Assembly (NCBI GenBank): GCA_031308135.1
Contig: JAHLJT010009419.1
Span: 178,716,739 to 178,780,738 of the forward strand
Length of the DNA stretch: 64,000 bases
Origin: Acheta domesticus
Lineage: Eukaryota; Arthropoda; Insecta; Orthoptera; Gryllidae
Direction: 5' to 3'
The position numbers were made by a program, and so were the translations under genes. Of this stretch, positions 23,256-36,121 are shown in pieces. The number at the start of each line of letters is the position of its first letter. Within the stretch, counting starts at the first letter, position 1. The notes below the pieces were generated by a model. The model was not told where the DNA came from and made no database searches. It was given only the letters and a program-made list of their open reading frames with translations.

Positions 23256-23459
23256 TTACCAAGGGGCGTAATTCCAAGGGGGCGTAATTCCAAGGGGGCG
23301 TAATTCCAAGGGGGCGTAATTCCAAGGGGGCGTAATTCCAAGGGGGCGTAATTCCAAGGGGGCGAATTCCCAGGGGCGTAATTCCAAGGGGGCGTAATTC
23401 CAAGGGGGCGTAATTCCAAGGGGGCGTAATTCCAGGAGGGCGTATTTCCAAGGGGCGAT
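23256..23459. repeat. 16-bp minisatellite beside the ELOVL stop
   Basis: About 12 head-to-tail units of AATTCCAAGGGGGCGT with few variants (one unit reads GAATTCCCAGG). Sixteen is not a multiple of three, so it opens long 16-residue-periodic frames in several phases. These are artefacts. On the ELOVL strand it starts about 30 bases after the stop, so it would be in the 3' UTR. Confidence 0.95.
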
Positions 23460-23489
23460 TCTCACCTGGCGCCCTTCAACCGGCGGCGG

Positions 23490-23663
23490 TCACTCCACCT
23501 TCTTGGCCTTTTCGCTCTTCTTGTACGCCTGCTGGTAGAAGTCGAAGAAGAGACCGAAGAAGATGACGGAGTGCAGCAGCAGGAGGGCGGCGACCAGCTT
23601 AGGGTATCCGCAGTCGAAGAAGAGCACCTGTGCCGAGTGCACGAACACCAGACCGAACTGGAC
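23490..23663 (-). CDS. ELOVL terminal exon
   Basis: The acceptor GTTACAG leads into VQFGLVFVHSAQVLFFDC, and the exon ends ...KKSEKAKKVE then TGA (23492-23490). It encodes the last transmembrane span and the ER-retrieval tail. Its codons are markedly C/G-ending, unlike the other three exons, matching the surrounding GC-rich DNA. Confidence 0.93.
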   Translation of the reverse strand, partial: VQFGLVFVHSAQVLFFDCGYPKLVAALLLLHSVIFFGLFFDFYQQAYKKSEKAKKVE

Positions 23664-26600
23664 CTGTAACACGTCACACACCGCACACATGAGTCGAAGA
23701 CAATGGAAAATTGAATCTGGAAGGCTGTTTAAAGCAGATTGAAGCTAGCCTTCTTTTTAACATTACTTCAGAGGAAGTATTTAAAAGTGGAGGAAAAAAC
23801 AATCAAAATTACACGTACAGTTTATTATTTAAAATTAAATGTTATTAAATTATTTCAAAAAAGTATAAAAACTACTGTCTTAATGACGAACACGCTTTAG
23901 GAATATCAATCATCATTTAAATACATGGCTGCAAAATATTTCACTAAGCTGGAAAGTCTTGAAACTGAAGTTGCCCCGTGTTTTAGATATTGGATGCCGA
24001 TTGTCAGAAACACGGTATTTGTACGAGTACTATAGTAATTTCTTTAGATTATGAGATCTCACAAACGATGTAAATGAGTGTCTAGACATTGTTTTTTTTT
24101 CATTGATGAGTGTACTGCTGAATGTCATGATATAAACCCGCTAGCAAAACCTGTATGAAGAAGAAGTTTAGAAAGTCCTTCTCGGATCTATTTTAGATCG
24201 GATAAAGTTTGTTTTCTGTGAAGTTCTTAATTGAACATTCGTTGATTTGAAATTTTCTCTAAGAGACTTAAGAGGAAGAGCAATTATATCTCATCCATGA
24301 GAATTAGAAAGAAAATGGATGAAGCACAAAAACCACAATCCTAGGTGAAGGGAAATAGAAAATGGGATTAGTAGCGCATACGCTGGGGACAAGTAGTGGA
24401 TGCGGAGGAAGCGAAAAGATCGCTTTCCACAGAAGCGATAGCTAAACCACAGTTCACACGCTCGGAAGCGACTGTAGCGGGCACTGAGGTTTGTAGATGA
24501 CAGAGATAGTGACGAGGCTGCCAGGATCCCATCCAATTAGGAGCGACGTCACCGCGCTCTAACGTTCGTTAAAGACAACTACTCTGTTTCTAGAACATTT
24601 CTTTGTGGTTTTACGATATCCCAGCAGTGTACTTACTATAACAGCACAATCTATGTTATTAAACAAAATGTAAAGCAAGAATTTGCTACATTATCGGTGA
24701 AAATGTTGCTTTTACGAACATTTCTCTCAAATATTTTTAAAGAGCAGGAAAGACATAAACTAAATATAAGCATTTTGGTTCGACATATTATAGAGAATGT
24801 GAAATAGACGACCGTTTTAATGTAATGAAATATATAAATGTATGTATTTTTGTATACATACATATATACAATAATGTAAAAAAGACAATTTGTGATTTAA
24901 TTGAATTGAATTGGCAGTTATAAGCACGGTACTTGCTGTGAAGTTGTAAACCAGTTCCCTTTAACATGAGAATGAAAATTTACCCCCCCCCCTATTTGAG
25001 TATTCAATGCGTACTGTATGGTTTCATCTCACCAGGCTGCAGATGTGTTGTGCGGGTTGCATACGCGCTTGCTACGTGTGGCATTGGTCTTCTTTCCCAT
25101 CATCTTTCCCACAAAAACCAAAACATATGCCCTGTAGCATTATTTATTCTACGACTTACTACATCGCCGTCCATAACAATATTTTCATTACGCTGTTATC
25201 GAAATGAGTGTATTTCTGTGAAGACTCTGAAATTGGTTTGTGTCCTTGTTACTCCCTTTTAGGTGAATATGCTCAGAATGAACTGTTCACTTTCATTCAC
25301 ATCGCCCATTCATTTTACGGGACTGATGGTTTTCTTTGTTTTTTATGGTTCTTACTTGTTGTTAACCATCCCAGTTTCTGTAGTAAGAGCCTGGCCGCAC
25401 ATGCGGATAAAATCTCTGTAACACATAAGTGCTACAATGGCATAATATACGTGCTTTTCACGTCCTTCATTAACCAATCCCTTATTTCCCAAAACAAATT
25501 GTAATAAATGTAATGTGTTTTGTGCTAAACTTTGCATAATCTGAGTCGCGCCCTGGGTAAGGAGCGTAATCGTCGAATAAGGGGCTGGCGGGCGCCGCGT
25601 GGGGTGCCATGCCGCAATACGGCTATTGACGCACCGCCCTCCCTACAACCCCTTCCCTACCCGCCTCCACCCCAGCCCCCGTTGCAGTTCCACCCCGCCT
25701 CGCTCCCTGCCAGCACTTCAGAGCCCCCCCCTCCCCCTCCCCCTGGCCGCGCACCCGCCACGGCCGGCCCCTGCGGTCGAACTTCCCGGCCAGCACGCGA
25801 TATCTACGGACTGCGATGGCTCAGGAACGTGTTTTGCCCCTTCAAGATCGCTGACCGGGAGACCCTAGGGCTGGGTTTTTCGACACTATACATAGCAAGG
25901 TCGAATTCAACTAGTGTTTGGAGAAGAATTCAAGCAGCTGGTTAGTTACTGAGCGGCAGTTTTCCGTGGTTTTTCAGATCACTAACAGGTGAATGCCGGA
26001 TCATTACCACCGTAGATGAGCCACATAACGCGCATGATCTTTTGTTCCTCATCTTTCTCCCCTCCTCTCCCCTTATCCACACAAACACGTGCGCGCACAC
26101 ACACACACACACATTAATATGCTCTACACTACCACATTCGTCGGGAGACCATAGTTTGTGTCGGAGTGGGCGGTGCCTGTTAGAAAATTCGTGGAAGCAG
26201 GAAATACTTCACGTGATGTGTAGGTCGGTGCTGGATCCTCCCGTTATAATGGAAAAGGAACACAGACACCTTTGGAATTACAACTTGCACTAAAATTACG
26301 TGGAAAATGAGCATGGTTGTTGACGCGGCCGAAAACACTAAATGTTTCATGTTGGGTCAATTTCATGACTGAGGTTAAATTGAATGTTGAAATAAGTAAC
26401 GATTTCGAAAAAGATAATTCTAAAAATATACCATTTTTTCGTCTGCTAGAATGAAATTTACATAACTACTGACGGTAAACATTTGAGAAGCGCTTCTTGA
26501 CAATGTTACTGATTTTGAAATTATTGTGACGACACTGGAGTTAGGCGTGCTCGAAACAATGTACCCTAGGGCTCCAGGGTCGTCCAGGGCAGACGCAAGC

Positions 26601-29600
26601 TCTCGGACAGCCACCGGGGCTACCGGCGCAATACTTCAAGTATAGAGGAACGCCAGCCTTTCCTCTGTGCTTGAAGCTCAGCTCTGGGGAGACTGAATTG
26701 GTGGGGGGGGTGCGGTGGACCGCCAGCAGAGCGAAAGGGCGGGAAAGGGCACTGGGAGGAACCTGTCCTCGAAGATCCAACTCGTTTAACAGGCCTGCTT
26801 TATGAGCTCTTTGTACTTGCATCTTTATTCCGAAACATTGAGCTAAAATTTTTCACAGGTTCTCCACTGCTTTGGTTGTCAATACATGAGCTTGGCTGGA
26901 ACTTCCTCGCGAATCCCTCCAGAACGAGAAGAATGTGTTAAAATGAATTTCGCAGCTTCCAGAAACTTTGAGTCTTCGAATTTACGGTGTAAGTGTAGCA
27001 CTTCAAGCTCTAGCCCTGGGAAAGTTGTCTTGTTGTATAACTTCAAATACAGCTCTTATTTTTTCAAATACATGCTATTAAAACTTGTCAGCATTCGTAC
27101 GAAACATCCTATTGCTCAAACCTCGCTATGTATACTACTATCAAGCAGTGTAAGAGACCGTGTTGCTGGCTGTGAACCATATAACTTTTATGAGCTCCTA
27201 ATGTAGTTGAGCTCACGCAGAGTATCACCGACAGAGTGCTCTGCGGGTCAGTTCTGGCATGTTCCATTTGCGTCTGCGTGTCGGAAACGTTCAATTACCT
27301 CATTATGCCAGACGCGTTACGCGGACGTGTGATTGTCACGCGCGTCAGTGCTTCTGTTTTGTTTTTTTTATCCTTGATATTTGTTCAGCGTGAACCATCG
27401 ATTCAAGAAGTACTGTCAACTTACTCCAGAGTCAGATCTTTAATTCTTTTTTACACTATGAAGCAAATACGTAAAATTTTGGAAGGGGAATTTTCATGTT
27501 CGTAAACTAGTTTTAATTGAATTTGAGAAAGTAATTCTTAAATTCCTGTCACCTACAGTACTATACAACAATGTCTCTTTTACTTCCATTTTTATAAAAC
27601 TTCTAGGCTTTGAAGGCTACAATCATTTTATTTTTGAGAAGAGAATCTGAAACTATTTTTCCATTTTCGAAATGTATAAAAACCTGCAATTAATATTTGT
27701 TCACGAACATTCTCGTAGGGTAATAGACATATCATGTTAAATTTCGAATTTTTAAATCATATTTTTTGTCGTGTTTGATGCAGATATTGTATTTAAATTT
27801 TGTGTGATTTTGTGGTAGATTTATTTTCACTGAAATGCAAACCAGTTTGAACCAGTTTGTTTCAAATTAAAACCTTTGGAAAACATTAGAGGTATCGTTC
27901 AGAACCAAGAACATTAATATACATATAGTCCGAAGAAAACTTTTGTTATTTTACAAACAATACTTGGAGTGGTAGAGCGAAAATATATTTGAACCCCAAA
28001 ACATGAATAAGAAACGTCCGAGTTATCTTTTAGGAAAGTAATATGCAGATGAAACAAGTAGGTGCGCTGTCAAGAATATAAGGGAAAATATGACACGAGG
28101 GAGAGAAATGTTAGTCACGGTGTTCAAGGGCAATGTCCCTGTCGTTGCTGATGCATAATTCTTTGTGTGCCCAGTTTTGCGGTTACATGTTATGCTTTGA
28201 AGTGCCGTGCTGTTGACCATTATACGACGCTTACTGTCATCACAAGTACTTTCGCGTGGTGTTTGGTGTGCGTGAGTCAGGGTCGGCACTGAAATGCGAG
28301 AATATGGCTTCACTTCGAGCTCCTGAGATTGTTTGCTGTCAGCTGACTTGGTAAGAGGTATAGTGTGTAGCGGTTCCTCAACGTGTCAGCAATAACTCAG
28401 TGTTACTCACTGGACAGAGACACAAGAAAGGATACTTTTCTTTCTGAGTGAAAGTCAATAGCCTTTATTTGTTCTGAAGTATTATTGTCACGAGTTCACC
28501 GCAGCTCGGATTATTTCAGTTACTCGAGCGAAGCGATGACGTGAACTCTTGTGCGAACGTGCAACACGAAAAACACTCCTCGGACGAAGGGAAATGTATT
28601 AAAGAAAATATAATTTTTTTCTTTAAACAGGAAAACCACGAACTGTTCTTTTAAATAGTACATTTCTCGTTTTATTAATGAAAACTTGTTTAAAAGCAGA
28701 CACAATGCTAATCATTAAGCTTAATATGATGTATAATTTTTAAAATGTTAGCAATGAAAACTTGTACTTACCAAAATTCACAATTTACGTTTTGGTAAGT
28801 TTAGTGGAATCCTTCATAAATTCACTAACGAAAGTAATTCAAATCCATATTATATTCCGAAGAAAGTCGATAATGTATTCTGTTAATAGCAAACTGCGTT
28901 TGGATGCACAGAATTTTGTGTTACTCTTGTAAAATTTTCACAAATGGAATGAGCTGGTTTTTTAGCAAGTGCCTCTAATGTAAGAATGTCTCGTGTGGAC
29001 AAACGGTTATCATTTCTCCACTTTGAAGCCACCGAGTCTTTGTCCCCAGAAAAAAATATTCTAATGAGAAAAACACTGTTCAGTAAAGATTTCCATTACT
29101 GAAATGACAATTAATATAAAACTTGAATTAAAAAGTCATCGTTAATTGACCCAAAAGTAAATGATGCAGTGCCATGAATTTCTATTCAGAATGGCATGGG
29201 CGACAAAGTAATTACAACGTGAGGAACTTCGTAATAAGCTAAACGTTATTGCGCGTAGATTCACGTGCGCCCCTTCGAAGGAAAATCCTGGGGTTTTGGA
29301 ATTCGCTTTGTTTTCCTTGTGACACTACTCGCATTACAGTACATCTCGTAAATACCCTTACAAGTGCAGAAAATGAGATTCACTTGTCCGGGCTTGTGCA
29401 TCTCGTAATTAGATGAAACTTGAAGACATTAAACAACATGCTTAGTCATGCCCATTCACATTTATACTTTGAATGTTTAACCTTTTTTCACAGGCGACAA
29501 CAAGAAATCTATTTTACCCGTCCAAGGTTTCCGCGTCAAGTACTTCAATGTGCACGCGTAGTGCTTCGCATAGTGCTTCAACTTCCGTCTTTACTGATTA

Positions 29601-32600
29601 AAAGCGAGTAAAAATGAATTCTTATCCTCAAGAAGACTAGAATCAGTGCATTCATTCAAAGCAGTTTTATTTAAGAGCAAGTCTTGGGTCGGGTACAACT
29701 ATTTAGATCATTAGTCTCATAAGTGTATATTCACGTTACATTCCAGGTTACTCCCCCCAGCGGGTATAGTAGTATAGTGCATGTAAGTGTGAGCCTGTGT
29801 GAGCGTAGGGGCAAGCGTAAGGATAAGGGTAAGCGTAAGAGTAAGCGTAAGGGTAAGCGTAAGGGTAAGCGTAAGGGTAAGCGTAAGGGTAAGCGTAAGG
29901 GTAAGCGTAAGGGTAAGCGTAAGGGTAAGCGTAGGGGTAAGGGTAAACATAAGCGTAAGCGTAAGCGTGTGTGTGCTTGTGAAAAGGGACAAAGGTGAGG
30001 AGGGTAAGATTGCGCGAGACCTATTTGCAGTTTGTTTGGCTGCTGCTCCGGCTTTCTTCTGATATTGATTGGAAACATCATGGAGAATCACCGACAAGAG
30101 GAGTCGGTCGCTAGCATTCGTCTGGAGGCAGTGGTTGAATTCGAGCCAGCTATGTAGCTAGTGTCGAAAACTCGCCTCCCGGGACTTGAGCACTAGGACC
30201 TCCCGGTCAACGAATGTTACAAAGGCAAAGGTAGTGTAGCTGAACTATCGTCGCCATATCCGCCGCCGGTGTTGCGATCACATGAGCAAGCGTTTGCCAG
30301 GGCGGGAATACTGTCACGCAGCCAGAATATGTTTGGGTCTCTTTAAATGCGATATTCTGAGCGACGAGTAAGCTCCTGGAAAAATAAGTGGTGAATTTGG
30401 CTTTCACGTTTATTCTTCTCGCAAAAATATCTCAGTGTCTCAGAGGAATGTGATACGCAAACATTTTCGCTATGGTAATTTTTGAAAGTTCCCAAGTCGA
30501 ACTTCAGAATTGTATCATGTGTATTACTCGTTTCAAACGTTGAAGGCATTTGAATTATACAACGTTAAATTATCATGGCTACCATAATTAACATTTTTTA
30601 CACAACAAAATTGTAGATTTGGTGCTCACTTATAAACAACACTGTAACATGAATAAAGACACAACTATTGAATTAAAATGGTTTAAGTACAGGAATTAGC
30701 ACAGCAACAGCACCGCATTAGTACAGCAATTTTAATTAAGAATCTACATACGAACAAACCATTAAATGACTCAGTTTTGTTACCCGTAATTCAAAGTAAG
30801 TTTTTCTACTGGTGCGCGGAATTGGGACTAACAGACCTTACTCGATACATCAACTTTCTTCGCTTATATAGAAGGAGAACTCATTTATCTTTACATATTA
30901 CAACTCGGTGTGTATTTCGCCACAATTTAATGAATGTTTTACTGCAGCTATCACATCTGGTGCAATCTGAGAGCGAGTTTTTTCTGCGAAGTCTAAACCT
31001 TTCATCGTAATGTGTGAAATTGAGGAAAGCGGGCGTTTTTGTATTAACAAACAAGTAATCCGGCATTTCGTATGCACTTCAGAAACTATAGTGTGTGTGT
31101 GTGCGTGTGTGTGTGTGTGAGAGAGAGAGAGAGACAGAGAGAGAGAGGGGGGGCAGGGGGTAGAACGTAGTTGTAATGTTGAATCCAAGACTTTAACAGA
31201 AATTAAGTCTTGATGCCAGACAATTCTTTAGATGGAATGTTTCAAAACTTCTGTTATTTTGCGTTTCATTTAATGGAGAAAGTTAGAAAATACTTGTTGA
31301 TACTGGGGATTTAAGTTATAATGTAAAAGTTATAAAATAAATCATGTATAATTAGGCGTTTAAATCTAGTTGGACAGTTACGTTCAATTTCGGTTTTTTA
31401 AGCTTTTTCAAACATTGATAAGGTTTTGTTTGGAGGGGAAGGAAGTAATTATGGGTCATATCGGTTTTCTGTTCGTGAATATATCCTTCAATAATTTTTC
31501 CGTGTGGGCATTTTTAGAGTTAATAAACTTTAATTTAAGTGATTACAAAATTTAGATGGTTTGCCTTTTGTATGACAACTTCTGAACTTCAAAAATAATT
31601 ATGGCAACCGATTTTACGACACCTTTGTAATCTAGTGGCCGCGTAGTTCAGAAGTCTTTTTAACAATGTGACGAGTGAAGCAACTTTCACACTTATCTGA
31701 CTCAAAACGAAACAATTTTCAAATTAACGTGCCTAGGAAGGTGGCAAAATCCCGAACATTCCCTACTAGCGACCCAATTTCTGTAGCGACCAACGACTGG
31801 GTTAACTCCAGGAGAGCAAACATGGATGGCTTTTTATCCAAAAGCTCGCGGAAGCAGGGTACACGTGGGCGGCGGCGGAGAGCCGGCAGTGAGAGCTGCC
31901 ACTCTGAGGGAGTACGGTAGAAAACGAAGCGTTCTCTTCTGGAGTAGGACGGCACGCCGTCACCCGCCCCCACCCCACCACGTCCCTCCCCTCTTCCCCC
32001 TCCACCCATCTCCACCCCGTTGGGCTGGTTCGCCCCCCCCTCCGCCGCCGCCGCCGCCGCTTGACAAGCAGGTCGGCGATCTGCACCGGTCCAGGCAACA
32101 CCCGGCAGCGATTCGGTTTGCACAGCGCATCAAGTGAAGCTGCACTTGAGTGGACGGCACTTTCAGTGTTGCATAGATGGGAGACTTCCTTCATGCACCT
32201 TTATATGTACTTCCTTGTGTGTATTACGCGAGGTTCTATGGCTGGCGACGCATTGAGTTAAAAACTCTCTTCATGGCTGGCGACGCATTGAGTTAAAAAC
32301 TCTCTTCAAGTTCCATTTCTCTCGATATTGCCATCTCCACTCATGAGGCCTCGAGCTTTCCACCTCTTTTCAGCAGTTCCTTGGAAAGGCTGCCCTTCTT
32401 TCAAAAATTATTATTTGAGACAATTCCGGTTTTGCTACCAGGTCCAAAATGCCTCAGTTAATTACTTCAAGAGTGTGAATATTTCATTTCAAGTTTATTT
32501 TGGTAGTGATAATATAAATAATAATGAGAGTTCATGGTTGCAATCCAGAACCAACTAATTGCAGCAAAGAATTATCTGAAATAGACATCATCAAAGATCC

Positions 32601-35600
32601 AGATGTGCCTCCTGACGATTATCGGATCTGTGGTCAAAATAGCGAGACTATTCAGCATATTATCTCAAGCTGAAGTGTACTAGCCCCTACTGAGTATAAG
32701 AACAAACATGATATGATGGGACGAAATATCCATGCCCAATTTGTAAAGATCTGTGGTTTAGCACCATGCCATGATACACCATATTACAAGTACATCCCAA
32801 AAATATGCTTGAAACAACAGCTTTAAACTGAATTGGGACCCAAGTGTACTGAGAGATCGACCACAACAGATCTGACGTAACACTGGGATAAAAACAAGAA
32901 AAAAGTATGGTTTGTTCACATGGCAGTCGTCGATATTACCTAGACTATCTTAAGACATTGTATTAGGCGAAGATCTAGTAGTACCAAGAATTGGCCCATA
33001 TTGTGAAAACACTGGAATATCTTCGAAACGAAGACTGTTCCTGTCGTTCTTTCAGCAACGGGCAGCATTTTGACGACCTTAAATTACTCGCTAGACTCAA
33101 TGGGAATTACAGGGTGCTTCCATCAGTCTTTAGAAATCTGTTTTACTCAGTACATGCTAATTGATCAGGAAGGTTCTGGGATGAAATGGAAGTTTTTAGG
33201 TTCTACAATAATCAATGTTAATATGTTTCTGAAATGTACACATAAATAAGCATCTGCTTGTCGTCTCTACGAGAACCACTAATTCTGTATGTTGAAATAC
33301 AAATAATTTATAATATGTTTTAAGTATTTGGAAGACATGCGTTGTTATGATATTTACGATTAAAATAATAATAATAATAATAATTATTATTATTATTATG
33401 ATAGGCAAATTATCGACAAATAAGGTAATAGTTCCAATATAATAATAATAAAAATAATAATAATTATTATTATTATATTGGAACTATTACCCTATTTGTC
33501 GACTTATTGTATTTTCATCACCCAAATTTACTTTGGATATTTATGTGAACAATTATGTACAGTTTCCGATAATGAATACAAGTAAGAATATACAAGGCCT
33601 CTTTTTCTTTCAAGGTTTCTTTCAATTTGTTTATGATTAAGTTGAAGAATCATATTTCGGAAGACTCGTGTTTGTTTGATCGGCAGTTTCATGAATTGTA
33701 CAGAAGTTCTTGAAGTTTTCAGAGGTATAGAAGAAAGTTTATTGGTCCAAGAGATCGCAGCGAGCCGGACATGTTCTACAGACACAACTCGTTTCGAATA
33801 AGTGGACCTCGCTCGCCCTATATAATCGAAGCGTCAAATAATATAATTCTTTTAATGAAATACAAACTGATTTGATTCCATTAAATGAAAGCAGCCATCC
33901 ACGTGAACGGTCATTTAACAATTTTAGAAGAAATTTCTTCATCATAATGCGAAGGAAGTACATTTTGAATAATTGTGTATTATCAGACGTATTTAATCAA
34001 CTAAACATAGATATTCTACAGAGTTCCTGGTCGGCAAAGTTCTTGTTGAAACAAATTTGAAACTTCTCATTTTATAATAGGAAGTGGTATAGGGTTTATG
34101 ATGTTCCCGTTAATAGAAAGTTTAGACGTAGTCTCATTATAGCTATCAATAAAGCATAAAGCTTTTACGGTCGCATTGCGATCATCTTCAGTGCAATCTG
34201 AGGCGCCTGGGGCCAGGGAGAGAAAGAGCAGCAAACAACTTTTATTCGCCGCTTTTTATCTCCCAGACCCCAAGGCGCGTCAGATTGCAATGGAAGAGGC
34301 CGCAATGCAGCCGCAAAGAGGTTGTGTGTTATTAAAGAACTATGATGAGACGCCGCCTAAACATCGTACTCTCTTTTTATCCATTACAGTAAGCTATCGT
34401 TTATTTCGTTTTTAGTGCCATTATAAAAAGAGTTTCTTCTCCAATGTAAGAAAAGAAAATGCATTCACTGCATTTTCTTCTTCTTAAGAAAATGTTATTC
34501 ACTGCAGCGAATTTCATTGCATTATTTACAAAATTTCATTGAAAATCGGCACTTTGTTTGCAAATTCTTTGCCACAATATCATTAAATCAAAGAAATAAA
34601 AACTATTTTTGGTAGTGAGTAAATTATTATTCTACTCTCTTTATCAACAAACTTGTGCAATGCTATCTATAGAGATACATTATTTTGCAATCATTTTAAT
34701 CAGACTTATCTGTCGTTGTTTGTTGTTGTATTTCTTTTTAACTGCCAGTAGTAATAATTTTACGTTCTCTAAAGCTCTGGGTACTTTCATTTCTCACCCT
34801 ACTTACACCTATTCTACTTTGCTAATTTCCTCTCGTAGGAAGTAATCATTCAATCGCACTACCTGTTTAACTAACTCTACACAACATTTTTTTTTTATAT
34901 TTTCAAAATCCTGCCTGCTCCTTTCTGCGTCGAGAGACAATCAGTAGGTCAGAATTTTGAAATCAGCTTCATTTTGTGGGATTTCTCGAAACAGTTTCTA
35001 TTTATTCGTTCAAAGATGTTCCATTAATAAAGTTACTAGATGAATCTTTTATTTTTAAACCTTCGTTCAAATTATAGTCATCAGATTGAAACTGGCATGG
35101 TCTTAGTAAAACTGGTTGCACTTCCGCTATTTGTCGTTCGGCCGATTTGTGTCAACTTCAAAAATGTATGGTCTTCAGTTGTCCTTCACATTTTTTGGAA
35201 ATGTCTGTAAATGGGTAATAAATAATTGATCATAAAATTCGAATAATTGGGAGTCAATTATGTTTATGAAGCTTGAAACGTGATGAACGGCATTATATGA
35301 TACACGGGAAAAGGGGCACAGTGGGGAAATGGCACAGAGATACCTCAGCCTTCTTCGATGCCGCGGCGTTGAGTTTGGCGGGTGGCAGTGGTGGCGGTGA
35401 CGGTACAAGCGGCGATAGCGGTGGCAGCGGCGGCGGCAATAGCGATGACGGTGACGATGGTGGCGGCGATGTGCGATGGCGGTACCGACAGCGATGACTC
35501 AGGGCATCAACTGATGTCACTGCAGTCCTTCTGATCGGGAGGTCCTAGGTTCGAGTCCCAACGGTGGCAGGATATTCGGCACTAGCTTGCCAGTTAGGTC

Positions 35601-36087
35601 GAATTTAGTCGCTTTCTAGAGGAGAATACTAGCGCCCGGTTGCTCTGTTCGGTAGTTTTCCGTGGTTTCTCCGATTATCACCAGGCGAATGCCGGAGCAG
35701 TACCTTAACAAATGGGCTACGGACCGCGCGCTATCTTTTCTACCTCTTCCTTGTCCTCTCCTCTCCTCTTACTTACACGCACTTACACTAACACGCATTA
35801 CACTACCACACATGCCGAGAGACCGGTAGGGAGCTTAGAGCTTTTCTCGAATGGGGCAATGCCCCGCTACTGGGAGATACCTGGTTAGCCGACATTAGGT
35901 CGGCACCGGATCTCGCCATCCAGCGGGGGAAGACGACCGCCACCTCCCGAGCATAACACGCACTACACTTTCGGGACGAAGGACCCTGATAGTTTACGCG
36001 CCCGGAATCGCAAGCAATCAATTAGAGAGTGGTGGTGACGACGGCGTTGGGTATGTTGGCGGCGGCGGCGGAGGTGATGGCGGTGAC

Positions 36088-36121
<34 letters not shown>

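Noticed and set aside
23256..23459. CRISPR-like direct repeats
   Set aside because: The 16-bp units are contiguous with no unique spacers, and the genome is eukaryotic. It is a minisatellite.
29806..29972. Interstitial telomere repeat
   Set aside because: The units are TAAGGG/TAAGCG, not the insect TTAGG; no TTAGG run is present in the window.
29717..30097. 126-codon LTLTLT and KGKRKGKR frames
   Set aside because: The 12-bp array unit is a multiple of three, so all frames stay open. No coding evidence.
35540..35560. A true tRNA gene at the SINE-like head
   Set aside because: Only the B-box and an anticodon-arm-like stretch are recognisable. The acceptor and D arms do not fold into a cloverleaf, and the unit continues into the repeat body.
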